Assembly: GCF_019279795.1 (NCBI RefSeq)
Contig: NC_056748.1
Span: 611,309,002 to 611,373,001, forward strand
Origin: Protopterus annectens
Lineage: Eukaryota; Chordata; Ceratodontiformes; Protopteridae
DNA length: 64,000 bases
Direction: 5' to 3'
Part shown: in pieces, positions 34,171 to 44,104 of the stretch
Position numbering within the stretch: position 1 is the first letter of the stretch
Layout: each line of letters starts with the position of its first letter
Notes under the pieces: generated by a model
The model's database searches: none
What the model was told of the DNA's origin: nothing
What the model saw: the letters and a program-made list of their open reading frames with translations, nothing else
Program-made: the position numbers and the translations under genes

Positions 34171-34740
34171 TTTGGTTTTATGGGGCCATTAGGGAACTTG
34201 CTAGTTTTTCAGACACTATGATTAATTTCATTATGGCTGTAATGGAACATATTTTGGAAAACAATTATTTTATATTTGAAGGAGAATTCTATAGGCAACT
34301 TCAGGGGGTTGCAATGGGGGCAACATGTACCCCCATTTATCATAACCTGATAACTTTATTCATGGGAAAAAAACATTTTTACAAGTATTTATTCACAGAT
34401 GTGGTTTACTTATTACCGTTTCTTGGACGATATTTTTATCCTTTGGAACGATTCAAAATCTAATTTTAAGTTTTCTTGAGCACATTAATCAGATATGCCC
34501 ATTTTTTAAATTTACTGCCAACTTTTCAGATGTGGAGTTCAGTTATCTTGACTTGATGATTTCCAAGGATAAATTACAAAACAAGTTTGAATCTAGAACT
34601 TATAGGAAGGAAACTTTTTCAAATCGTTATTTAGACTTTCAAAGTAGTCATCCCTTCCGCACTAAAAAAAACATATTTAAAGTACATTTGCTAAGGGCAG
34701 GCAGAATGTGTTCTTCCAAAAATATTTCCCTCTTAGAAGT
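34171..34740 (+). pseudogene. PLE reverse transcriptase, + strand copy, second part
   Basis: Continues the RT broken at 32047: GAIRELASFSDTMINFIMAV, FIFEGEFYRQLQGVAMGATCTPIYHNL, then FLGRYFYPLERF, a decayed active-site box shifted from its frame. VILT/LDLMISKDKLQNKFESRTYRKETF (thumb) follows from about 34540. A frameshift near 34460 and another near 34740 are present. Confidence 0.83.
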
Positions 34741-34754
34741 ATCCATCATCACAT

Positions 34755-35550
34755 ATGTTTAAGGTAAGAGGATATCCAAGTGGTTTATTGGAATGGGTGG
34801 AGGAACAAGTAATTGAAAGATTGGGTTCAAGGTACAAGCCCCTGTTGGCCAGTGGTGAGACTATCCACAAACAAACCACTCAACCCCTCATTAAGGATGG
34901 TTACAACACTAGTATGGTTATTCCCTATGGAACTGGAGAACGTACACTTAAGGAGATCATAAAAAGAAACTGGGTTATTTTTAAAGGTAGTACTGAAGTT
35001 TTTAACATCTTGGGTCATTTACCCAGCTTTGTTTACAAAGTGGCGAAAAATTTTAAATTTTTGATTGAACATTTCAGTATACCCAGGACTAAGTTTATGA
35101 AAGGAACGACCAGGTGTGGTCATTGTAACCAATGCCTGTTTGTGTTGAACCAAGATGTGATGCACATTGGGGGCAGCAGGAAGGGCATTTTGTTGCAGAA
35201 CAGCAACTGTGACACAAAAGGGATTATTTATGTTGCCATTTGCCAAACATGTTTGTATTTCTACATCGGTAAAACAGAGAAAATTCCGTACAAGGATATA
35301 TGAGCACTTGTATGCTATTGCTAAAGGTAACACTAATAACGCTCTTAATAAACATTCATTGATTTGTCAAGGACATACAAAATTCATGTTTGGCATTCTT
35401 GAAGTGATTAAACACAACCCAAGAGGAGGTTGGTGGGAATTGGATGTGGATTTGAGGGAATTTTATTGGATTGTTAAGCTAAATGCCTTGGTAGAACCAG
35501 GACTAAATGACTATTTGTCTTTACTGCCTGTATTAAAAAAAAAGCCCTAA
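34755..35550 (+). pseudogene. PLE connector and GIY-YIG endonuclease (+ strand copy)
   Basis: Frame 34755-35303 is open through the connector TTQPLIKDGYNTSMVIPYGTG, the Cys linker RCGHCNQCLFV and GIIYVAICQTCLYFYIGKTE (GIY-YIG). At about 35285 one base is gained or lost, exactly as in the - strand copy. Frame 35167-35550 then gives RTRIYEHLYAIAKGN, ALNKHS, RGGWWELDVDLREFYWIVK and PGLNDYLSLLPVL. The shared shift position implies it predates the duplication. Confidence 0.85.
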
Positions 35551-35713
35551 CATTTTGAATGTTTCAAATGTTTTTAACCAGGTATGCATTCATAACATTT
35601 AAAATATATATATATATATATTTTTTATGTATAATGTAATATTTATATTTCTATTTATTCATTTATTCAGTTATTCAATTAATTGGTCTTAAGTTGTATC
35701 AAAGGGTTGACTT

Positions 35714-35757
35714 GTAGGGAAAGTCCCCGAAGACTAGGGGAAAAAAAGCGCTTAACT
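35714..35757 (+). ncRNA. Decayed hammerhead-like fold at 3' end of + strand PLE copy
   Basis: The AGTCCCC/GGGGAA stem and AAAGCGCTTAAC are kept, but the CTGATGA core is lost (tagggaa). Confidence 0.35.
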
Positions 35758-35846
35758 AGTACATTTGTGGAAGTATATTATTGTTTCTTGGTTTATGTGT
35801 GAAGCTTATGGAGTGACCACTACTCGTTTGGGCATCACAGTTTTTA

Positions 35847-35861
35847 TTTTTTCATTTATAT
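35847..35861 (+). repeat. Target-site duplication, right copy (15 bp)
   Basis: TTTTTTCATTTATAT, identical to 29201-29215. Confidence 0.75.
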
Positions 35862-36739
35862 GTTTGCTAATGATTTAACACTTTTATACCTGTTTTTATT
35901 GTTGAATCATAATTGTACCACACATTACTCTTATTTGCATTTCCTGTGGAGATTTTCTTCAGATCTGAAAAGGGACTCTCTAAGTAGATGCTTAATTTTG
36001 CTGCTCCAAAAGGTTTCTGTCTGTAAGGGCATATTTGATTTTCTTTATTTGGACAAGTGAATTTTACTTGGTACTGTGACCATGTGTGCTTTTTACTAGT
36101 CTGTGCAGATTGTAGAACAAGGCTTAGCACGATTTTATGCAAGTTAGCTCTATTTACTGTTTGGGGACATAGTTTATATATTCTATTATTTTTGCCCTTT
36201 GTCAGCGAGTAATGGTGTCTGTGTACTTTTATCACTTGTGTTTTTCTTATCTTGATGGATTCTGATACAGCTGCCCCCATCAGTTCCAGTTGCACCTAAA
36301 AAGAAAAAAACTGAACAAAAACGTACTTTAGCCTGTGGTTTGTAAATCTGTTGTCTTTTCATCCCACAGACCATTTACTTTTTTTCCCATCACACTCTTT
36401 TATGAGACCACAGGCCTCAGTAGTACGGGGGTCAGACGCATCCTCCAGGACTGTTCCATTACTTGGCCCAGGTACTGGATAACCAAACCATTTAGGTACA
36501 GGAGAGGTTTGGGGTAAGATGCCTTGCCAGACATAATACTCTCTTCCCAGATATTTTGTCCAGTAGTGTAGTTCATAGTAAGAAGAAACAGGGGCTTCAC
36601 CACATCACAGACAATTAGGCTATTACCATGTGTAGGACTGATGTGGTTTCATTAGCCAAGAGTGTTATAGTCTGCTAATCTGGGAGTTTGTGCTCCTCTT
36701 ATGGGTGACTAAAGGACTACCTTCTGCAGAGATCAGACT
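35862..36739. other. Unclassified sequence before a decayed DIRS relic
   Basis: No clear gene. A weak reading VPVAPKKKKTEQKR near 36280 could be the basic part of a DIRS gag linker, but this is not firm. Confidence 0.35.
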
Positions 36740-38504
36740 TACACCATAGAATTTGATGGGAACTGTCATGCAGACAGTAGTGAATACTGAGTGCATCCAT
36801 TCCCTTTCTTTGAAAGGTGAACAGGTTCAAAAACATAAGCAAGTGTTCACCTTTCCACAGATGCTGGCTAGGTTTACAGATGTATGTGACTGGAAACAAT
36901 CTGGAGGTATGCCAGAGATTAGCATTTATGATCATATTGAAGATGAGATTCCAAACATTTTGGGTGTTTCTTCTCTGTTACTGAGTTTAGAAGATGTCTA
37001 TGGAATTGTATGTAAAACCCCTTTGGGATATTGAACCAGTTCCTAAAAGGCTTTGAGAAAATACAAGGTGTACTCTGATCATGCTTTTTGTTCCATTGTC
37101 AGCTGACCCTGTTGCAGTTTCACTAGCTGCCAACTCTTAAGAGAACCTTGGCTACTTCTAACCCTACACTGCTAGATGAAATTGGCAAATTGTTAAAATC
37201 CCAAGGAAAATAGTTGACTCATCTGTTCTGTGTGGTGCTCTTCACAAGTTGCAAGCAAGGGTTCTAGAACTAGCTGCTGTACCACAAAAAGGAAAAGGAT
37301 TTTACACTAGAATATCTTTGTTACGCAAAAAGGAGTTACTGTGGAGACCAGTGTTAGATTTGTCGTACCTAAATACCTTTCTGGTATGCTCACCTTGGAG
37401 ACGGTACTTCCCCTTCTTCCTGACCACGGTTTCATTCTGACTTTACACCTGAAGGATGCTTTTCACCACATTCCAACCTCTCTCAACTTCAATTTGAACC
37501 TACAAAAGTAGTCTCACCCCCTCACAGAAGTGTTGTCTTGGGGTTTATGATGGACATGGTGTGGCCTTTATACCAGAAGACAAAGTCCTGATTCAGAATA
37601 TTTTCCAGTATTTAACAGTTCAAGAAGATGCTGCCTCAAAAGTTTCTCAAAATTCTAGGCCTCATGGCATTAATGGTACTTAAAAATTTGTTGGACCTAG
37701 CACTTGCTTCCTGTGAAGTTTCAGGTACCAGAGGTGGATTTTGTGAGTGGTGGGAGAGGTCAGATGTCTGTGAATCTGACATCTCCTTCTACCTCCAGAC
37801 CCCAGTTCAATCAGCCTAGACAAACTGTCTAGATTTTATATAGAGAACTGTTAAGGAAAGTTCTAGTGCAAGGCAAATGGGGTCCTTCAGATGCTGCAAA
37901 GCACACATGTCAAAGAAATGTTAGCAGTGGTTTAGATCAGTAAGTTCTTCACTTATGGTCTGCATGTTCCCCATTTTATTGGTCACCGACAACACCACAG
38001 TGATGTGGTACTTGAGCAAGCAAGTACAAGGTCATACCCTTTTTGTTGGTTGGTAGTGATGGCCCGGAAGGTACCCTTAAAGCATTCTCTCATGCTTCAG
38101 TCTTCATGCATCCCATCAGAGCAAAACTTGGTGCCAGACAGAATAAGCAGATCCCAGTTGGACCCCAACAAGTGGAAACTCTGGCCAGAGGTCTGCCTGG
38201 ATTTAGTCCAGATGTGAGAACACTTCAAATAGTTGTTTTCACCTCTTTTTCAAAGCAGACAGTTCGAAGCATTCTGTAGGAGACATCCTTGTAACCATGG
38301 TTGGAGGATGGAAGCATTTTTTTTTCCCTTGAGTGGGAATAATTTTATCCATCCCTTCCACTGTTATCCAAAGTATTTTTGAAGATTCAGAAAATTGTGA
38401 AAGATCATTGTGGTGGTCTTGTTTTGGCCCAGGCAAAGTTTGGAATTGGCCAACAGCAATTACTACAAGGTACTTCACACCGTGGATGTGCTCGCATCAT
38501 CTGG
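36740..38504 (+). pseudogene. DIRS gag tail, RT and RNase H remnants
   Basis: Traces are SLEDVYGIVCKTP and RKYKVYSDHAFC near 36985-37090 (a gag block equivalent to DVF...KPDRYYRVP), QKGKGFYTRISLLRKKELLWRPVLDLSYLNTF (37285-37380, RT finger region), LHLKDAFHHIPTS near 37445-37480 (RT palm), a LPQKFLKILGLMAL block at 37628, VTDNTTVMWYLSKQ at about 37982-38025 (RNase H) and VVLFWPRQSLELAN at 38413-38455. No YxDD box is preserved, because the segment between about 37500 and 37560 is deleted. Confidence 0.75.
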
Positions 38505-39095
38505 GGTGACTGATGGCATTTGTATCACGTTATCGAATGATGAAAATAGTGAATGCTATTTCATTGAACCTAAAATATCGAAACCACATATCGAACATTC
38601 AGAACAGCAAATTTTTCCCTTGGGGAAAAAATTCGCTATTGCAAAACACATGCACACAATGCAAGCACACCTAAAAAACATCAATACACACACATACACT
38701 TATAATCCTACACCTAACCCTTCACTAAACTATATACATACACTACTGTCTAGCCACTTATCTTAACCCAAATCCTAAGGTCTGTCACTATCGCATACTC
38801 CCTTAACCTGCACCCTAATTCACTTAACCCGCCCCTAAACCTAATTCACCTAACCTGCGTCCTAACCTTAACTTACCTAAACTGCACCCTAATCCTAACA
38901 ACCACACAATCGCACACTTACCTGAACCCAACCCGTAAATCTCCACCACAGCGCTGAAAATAGCGTAGCCACAGAACCGGCCAACCAAATTCTTTTCCTA
39001 GGAAAGAATTTGGTGTTCTGCAGCTTTGCTATTTTTAGCATTGGATTAAAATGGGTCAATATCAGAACATTCGCAGTTTTAAAACATTTATGTTC
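38505..39095. mobile_element. MITE-like insert with telomere-like CCTAA-rich core
   Basis: It interrupts the relic between its RNase H tail and recombinase start. Palindromic segments lie on both sides: cagaacagcaaatttttccc then ggggaaaaaattcgctattg near 38598-38642, and a similar hairpin with tttcctaggaaa near 38990-39010. The centre (38700-38945) is full of cctaa, cttaacc and ccctaa units. Termini are approximate. Confidence 0.5.
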
Positions 39096-39400
39096 TGATA
39101 AAGACTCAACTGATGCACCCCAACTTAGAGCAATTGCTACTGACAGCCTGGGTGATTTTTATCTTGATATCTTTTTTGCAGTTTTTCTATGAGGATGTGC
39201 AGCAGGTATTGGAGGCAAGAAAATTTGCAACTAGAAAATTGTATGTTTACAAGTGGGAGAGGTTTTCTAGGTGGTGTCTAACCAATATTAGTGGTCCTAG
39301 TATGGTGTTTACCCTTCTCATTTTTACAGTATTTGTATTAGTTGCTCAACAATGGCTTATGATGCATCTATCAAGGGGCATTAATTGGCCATTTTAGCTT
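39096..39400 (+). pseudogene. DIRS tyrosine recombinase N-terminal remnant
   Basis: Reads LISFLQFFYEDVQQVLEARKFATRKLYVYKWERFSRWC (about 39165-39280), the recombinase N-terminal domain (compare ILEARRPSTRKVYADKWKRF in copy C). It loses homology after about 39310. The catalytic domain is absent, apparently displaced by copy E. Confidence 0.78.
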
Positions 39401-39574
39401 GTCTGCCAGTGGGTTTCCTTTACTGGTTGGATGTCCTTCAAGGATGCATCTGCAGTCATAACAAATGGGTTGTCCTGTCGTCAGGCAGCCCTTCGGTCGG
39501 CCGGATTCCAAAGTCTGGGTCCGGCTTCGGCTGATGTCGCACTTCACCCGACGTTATCTCTGCTGGTCTTCGGG

Positions 39575-39616
39575 TATAAAGGCATCAGCCGACGCCATTT
39601 TCCTCAGTCTTTCTTG
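39575..39616 (+). promoter_or_regulatory. TATA box and initiator in left ITR of copy E
   Basis: TATAAA at 39575-39580 and tcagtctttcttg at 39604-39616 with its A at 39606, giving 31 bp between TATA start and A. Confidence 0.55.
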
Positions 39617-39750
39617 CCGCGTGGCACCCGAAGCAGAAGCTGTTCGCAAGTGCCGGTCGGTCAGATCCAGAGATTACTACTACCGAATACTACTTCGAAG
39701 ACTTCTAAAAAGCTAAGTACCCCGTTGGGGACTCTTTCTTGCCTCAGCCG

Positions 39751-40838
39751 ATGTCAGAAAAAGTAAATAACTGTTTAACTTGTGGGAAACAAATACCTCA
39801 TAAAGATTTCCACTCTTACTGCCTACCTTGTTTAGGCCCAGACCACGACGTAGCAGCCTGTTTAGCCTGTGCTTCCTTCAACCGACGAACGCTTAGGCGT
39901 CGGAGTTTGCTGAACAGTTTTTCGGCTCAGATTTTGCGTACATTATGCCGTCGGATCCTCCAACTACCCATATTGTTAAACGCAGAGAAAAAGACCGACA
40001 CTCGCGGTCCGCGGTTTCGGCCGAAACCACGGTTAAGCAAGCCGCGAGTGTCTCTGTTTCGGCCGAAACCGAGAAAACGGGTCAATCTTCAGCCGAATCC
40101 ATGACTACTACTGAGGCTCCTGCTACCTTAGTTGAATCGGCCTCTGAAGTTTTGCCTACTACTGTGGTTCCTAGTGAATTATCAGACACCATCCCTTTGG
40201 ATGTCTCTACCCCAGCATGTGGTGCTGCTAGGCCTCCTGCAGCCATGTCTATAAAGGCCTTTGCCAGGGCTAAAGCAGCCAAAACTGTTAAACCAGTGCC
40301 TGTTAAGACCCCCTCACATAGGCCCACTTCTAGTTCACAAATGCTTACTCTGGCAGAGGATTTAATCTCCTTAATTAGGGGATCCCAATCTCACCCAGAC
40401 AGGGCCTCTCAGCCTCCAGAAAAGAGACCTAGAGCAGAGCCCCCCGAGCCAGTGTCCTCTGATTCTTCGGATGACTCAGACATTACAGATCAGCCAGAGG
40501 CTCCTTTTTCTACTTATGAAGATTCCGATGCTGAAGAATCCATTCCATCTGCCTCTCCACCCGAGGAATTTTCCTTTGGGGAAACTTTACATGCCATGAG
40601 AGAACAATTCCAATGGCAGGGACAAGATTTCTCAGATTCAAGAAAAAGGCTTAGGACCTTTCTGCACTTACCACAACATAGGCCCTTAGCTATACCTCCA
40701 GTTCTGCCTGTTGTGGATGATGCATTTAATGATGTTTGCACTGCTCCTGATACTTTACCTCCAGCCCCTGCCAAACCAGATAGATTTTACAGGGTGCCAG
40801 ACACTCATCACCATCTATACAAGGCCCCACTTGCAAAT
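39751..40838 (+). pseudogene. DIRS gag-like protein, truncated (copy E)
   Basis: ATG 39751 (MSEKVNNCLTCGKQ) follows tttcttgcctcagccg. The Cys/His module is CLTCGKQIPHKDFHSYC, LPCLGPDHDV, CLACASF. A frameshift near 39902 moves to the frame 39945-40919, which is open through an Ala/Thr/Ser linker with SAETTV repeats, MLTLAEDLISLIRGS, ASPPEEFSFGETLHAMREQFQW, HRPLAIPPVLPVVDDAF and KPDRFYRVPDTHHHLYKA. The last 25 codons (from about 40840) belong to the PLE, so the predicted C-terminus is a chimera. Apart from the early shift it is well preserved. Confidence 0.88.
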
Positions 40839-42545
40839 ATACAAGGAATCCTTGGATGGTCTGACGATAAAACAATTATACTCAATAGAGATGGAACCAT
40901 CTATAAACAAGTCATTTAATTCATTTGTAATCTTGTAACTTCCATTAAGTTCATTCACATATCTTTTTATATGCAACCCCATCCAAAATCTTCCTCATTC
41001 TTGCATTGTAATCGCATACATCCATAATCACTATCCCTCCACCATTATCTGGTTTTAACACCATAACCTCTGTTATTTTTCAAACTGAGTAAACCTTCAG
41101 TCTCACAATCATTTAAATTTGTTTGGCATGCTTTTCTCAGAGTGTTTCGTACTTCAATTTCACATAATTGTTCAAACACCAAAATAGAGGGGTGAACAGG
41201 TGGGTTATAAGTGCTAGATATACGCAACGGGTTGCTGACAGATTCCACAGTCTTAAATAAAACATTAAGCTTTAGTTTTCTAATGAACTGTTTTAAATCA
41301 ACCAATGTTCGTGCTAAATCATAATTCTTAAAACTTCAAAAGTCAAACCTTTCGCTAGCAAATCACAAATGTTGACATCAATATTCATAGCAGAGTAGTT
41401 AAAAACATTAAAATCACCACTAGAATTCTTAAACACACTGCAGTTGTCAAAAACATGTCCCATTGGAACTAATTCCACCCCCCCCCCCAGTAATTCGACT
41501 GACTCCTCCATTCACAGAAAAAGTCCCTTGGCCGTGATTGCTCTGATAGTTGTGATTTTCTGTCCCTCAGTCTCTCAGATCTCCTCAAAGGAGGAAAATT
41601 ATCCTGGTCTAAAAAAGACTCAATTGTTTGAGGGTGAAGAATTTTTGTTAAAATCAATATTCCAAGTTTGCGACCTGGGTGGTGGTGGGTAAGCCATATT
41701 TGCATCATATTGTGACTTGTCCCCCTCAATATTCATTTTTCTAGCTTTAATGGACAACATTTCCTGTTCAATACTTCTAAAATACGATTATAATCAAAAA
41801 TATTGTCCTCGTGCAATATCTTGAGTAACCTTAGTGTCCAAATCCGTCACTTCTCTGATCATTTCAGTTAATAAAATGTCATTATGTTTGACCATAAGTT
41901 TAATATACTTGGAGCCATGGAGGTCAAACATAGAAAGAAGCTCTTTATGAAAGACAGCATTAGCCACAGTACCATTAGGGAAGTGCCACATACGCAATCA
42001 GTTTGGTACAAGTCTCAGTTGCAGGCATTCCCTGAAATAAGCATTGTCCAACTGTACTTTATTTTTAACACCAAATGATCCAGCCTTTGCAAATTAATGT
42101 TCTATAACGGTACACTTAAATTTTCGCTTGTAGAAAAGGCCACATTCTGCCCCAACCATTCATTCACATTAATAGGAACATTTTGTATTCTTTACTGTGT
42201 CCCTTTGACCGTTTTGCCCTGCAGTGGTAGAGCTAATGCTGGTATGTAAACGCTGATCTTAACGGTTTTCACTCGTTCCAATCACAATATTCAAACCTCC
42301 TCCATGCAAGACATTTCCTGGCATTTCTCCGTTCTTTGATTTCTTGAGTTAAAAGTTGCATTTTCAACACCCAAGAAGCTTTAAATTGGGGCTCTCACCT
42401 TCCTGGTTAGATGCAGCAGCCAGTACTTCCTGACTTTTTCCTCCATTCGGAGCTGACGTCATCTGGGCATGCTCAATGCGGTCCAATCTCTGGGACATAT
42501 TTTCAAGCTGAGCTAAAATCCTTTCCACTGAAAGAACATATAATC
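40838..42545 (-). pseudogene. PLE N-terminal ORF to start of RT (- strand)
   Basis: The - strand start near 42545 reads ERILAQLENMSQRLDRIEHAQ, a short probable coiled coil, ending at TGA about 42375. Further pieces are LRMWHFPNGTVANAVFHKELLSMFDLHG (about 41997-41915), PPLRRSERLRDRKSQ (about 41590), SSTYNPPVHPSILVFEQLCEIEV (about 41220-41150) and MVLKPDNGGGIVIMDVCDYN (about 41062-41003), the pre-RT box. The RT itself is missing. Function of this ORF in PLEs is not known to me. Confidence 0.7.
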
Positions 42546-42802
42546 TATTTGTTTTATTAGCAATAATGTATTTAGTGATAGAGTAAGTAAATAGCCTAAG
42601 GAGTACATCTTACATTTATATGTATGTATATAGTTTTTTTTTTTTAAAGTTGTATTGCTTTAATTTAAGGGGTTGTTCTTGAATGCTTTGTGAGCTGATG
42701 TTAATTTATTAATGTATTCATTTGAAGCCCGTTCTGATTGGTCTAATTTGTGGGCGTGGTTATTTAAAATGGTTTCAATTTGTTTGTTTTTTTTCAAATT
42801 TA

Positions 42803-42841
42803 ACTTGATAAAGTCTCCTAATTTGGAGATGAAAGTGCTTG
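42803..42841 (+). ncRNA. Hammerhead-like fold at PLE 3' end
   Basis: TTGATAA, stem AGTCTCC/GGAGAT with a short loop, then GAAAGTGCTTG. The stem and GAAA are conserved, but the first core strand differs from CTGATGA at two positions. Confidence 0.45.
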
Positions 42842-42905
42842 TTATTTTTCTTTCGCCTCAGTAAAGTGTCATTTATCCAGTAAAGCCTGGACAGTTATTT
42901 GGTTG

Positions 42906-43860
42906 CATTTCACATCCTCTTGGCCTGCCGTTTTTGTATTTATATTCCCATACCTAGACGACCTACTCATCCAAGCAGCAAACAGACGGACCCTCTTTGT
43001 TCACACCAAGGATCTCCTGCTCCTGCTGCAGTCTCTAGGGTTCCTGATAAATTACCCAAAGTCCCTTCCTACACACAAAGTTGTCTTCCTAGGAATCAGG
43101 ACAGACAGCATGGCCTCTCTCCTGGAGGAAAAAGTAGTGTCCCTCTCGCATCACTTTCAATCTGCCCTCCATTCATCAGCACTGACTGCGAGGGAATTCC
43201 TAAGACTTCTGAGGTATATGGCAGCTACTATCCCCATGTTGTCCCTAGCGAGGTTACACATGAAAAAATTTCAGTTGTGCCTTTGCTCGTTGTGGACCCA
43301 GCACTCTCATTCTCTAGAGTTCAGGGTTGCCCAAGTTGCCCAGCATCCGGGCATGCCCCTGCAAATGCCCACCCCTTCCCAGATCATGCACACAGATGCC
43401 TCAGACCTGGATTGGGGGGGTAACTCTGGTTTCAAGGACAGTGCAAACTTTGTGGACAGACACATATGCACATCAATATCAGGGAAATAACAGCAATACT
43501 CCTAGCCTTGCAGGCCATCCAAGCTTAACCTCCAGTAGGGCCTCCTAAAAATCTTCACAGACAACACCACAGTGATGTGGTACCTGAACAAGCAAGGAGG
43601 GACAAAGTCTTACCTCCTATGCAGACTAGCTCTACAGGTATGGGATCTGGCGGTCTCTCAGGGAATCCCCCTCCAGGCAGCCTACATCCCATCCCAGCAC
43701 AACTCTCAGGCAGATTCACTAAGCAGAACCATATCGGACAGCCACGAACGGATGCTGTCAAGAGGTGTTCCTAGATCTGGTCCACAAGTGGGGTATTCCT
43801 CAGATAGACCTGTTCACCTCCTCCATAAACAGGCAGCTCCAGGGCTACTGCTTCAGAACT
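42906..43860 (+). pseudogene. DIRS reverse transcriptase (second half) / RNase H, family II
   Basis: Frame 42903-43490 starts at the active-site box FPYLDDLLIQAANRRTL (about 42945-42995) and runs through GFLINYPKSLPTHKVVFLGIRTDSM, LRLLRYMAATIPML, LHMKKFQLCLCSLWTQHS and MHTDASDLDWGG (RNase H first Asp). After a shift near 43490 the RNase H continues with IFTDNTTVMWYLNKQGGTKS (about 43552-43610), NSQADSLSRTIS and WGIPQIDLFTSSINRQL. The sequence is clearly different from family I, which supports a separate family. Confidence 0.88.
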
Positions 43861-43861
43861 C

Positions 43862-44101
43862 ATGACTCGAAGGCATTGCAAACAGATGCAGTCCCACTCC
43901 ACAAGAGCTATGGCCTCATCTGGGGCCTTTTTCAAAGGCCTGGATACCAACTCCTTTCTGGAAGCAGCCACTTGGTCCTCTGTGCACACCTTCACCAGAC
44001 ACTACAAACTGGACCATATTTCCAGAGTCAGGGCAGGTCTTGCTAGGGCTATCCTGCATGGATTCCTGTTGTCCTCCACCAATCCACTCCACAACTTTTA
44101 G
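43862..44101 (+). pseudogene. DIRS tyrosine recombinase, C-terminal fragment, family II
   Basis: Holds the HxxR box SHSTRAMASSGAFF (about 43886-43930), then LEAATWSSVHTFTRHYKLDHISRVRAG with the Trp and nucleophile Tyr, and ends at TAG 44099-44101. The first catalytic Arg and the N-terminal domain are deleted. Confidence 0.88.
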
Positions 44102-44104
44102 TGA

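Larger units (their letters stand above)
29216..35846. mobile_element. Composite Penelope-like element: two divergent copies
   Basis: A - strand copy has its 3' end at 29216 and a + strand copy has its 3' end at 35846. Their 5' sides face each other around 31110-31910. Corresponding arms are about 1.84 kb (29270-31110) and about 1.83 kb (31912-35846 minus the 32048-34164 insert), so this is one large inverted repeat. A 15-bp direct repeat flanks the whole. Confidence 0.78.
36740..39430 (+). mobile_element. Decayed DIRS relic (family uncertain)
   Basis: Gag-like, RT, RNase H and recombinase traces occur in order. It is interrupted by a MITE-like insert (about 38505-39095) and cut on the right by the left terminus of copy E at 39431. 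Confidence 0.75.
39431..40838 (+). mobile_element. DIRS retrotransposon, family I, copy E (left part only)
   Basis: Left ITR and gag N-terminal two thirds are present. The element ends abruptly at about 40838 inside the YKSP block of gag, where a - strand PLE begins. Confidence 0.88.
40838..42880. mobile_element. Penelope-like element with inverted 5' part
   Basis: The left part (40838-42545) encodes the PLE N-terminal ORF on the - strand. The right part (about 42545-42880) is a + strand PLE 3' end with a hammerhead-like fold. This is the same inside-out layout as the insert at 32048-34164. Confidence 0.72.

Noticed and set aside
38700..38945. Interstitial telomere repeat
   Set aside because: The CCTAA units are too irregular and lie between palindromes, so a MITE-like origin is preferred.
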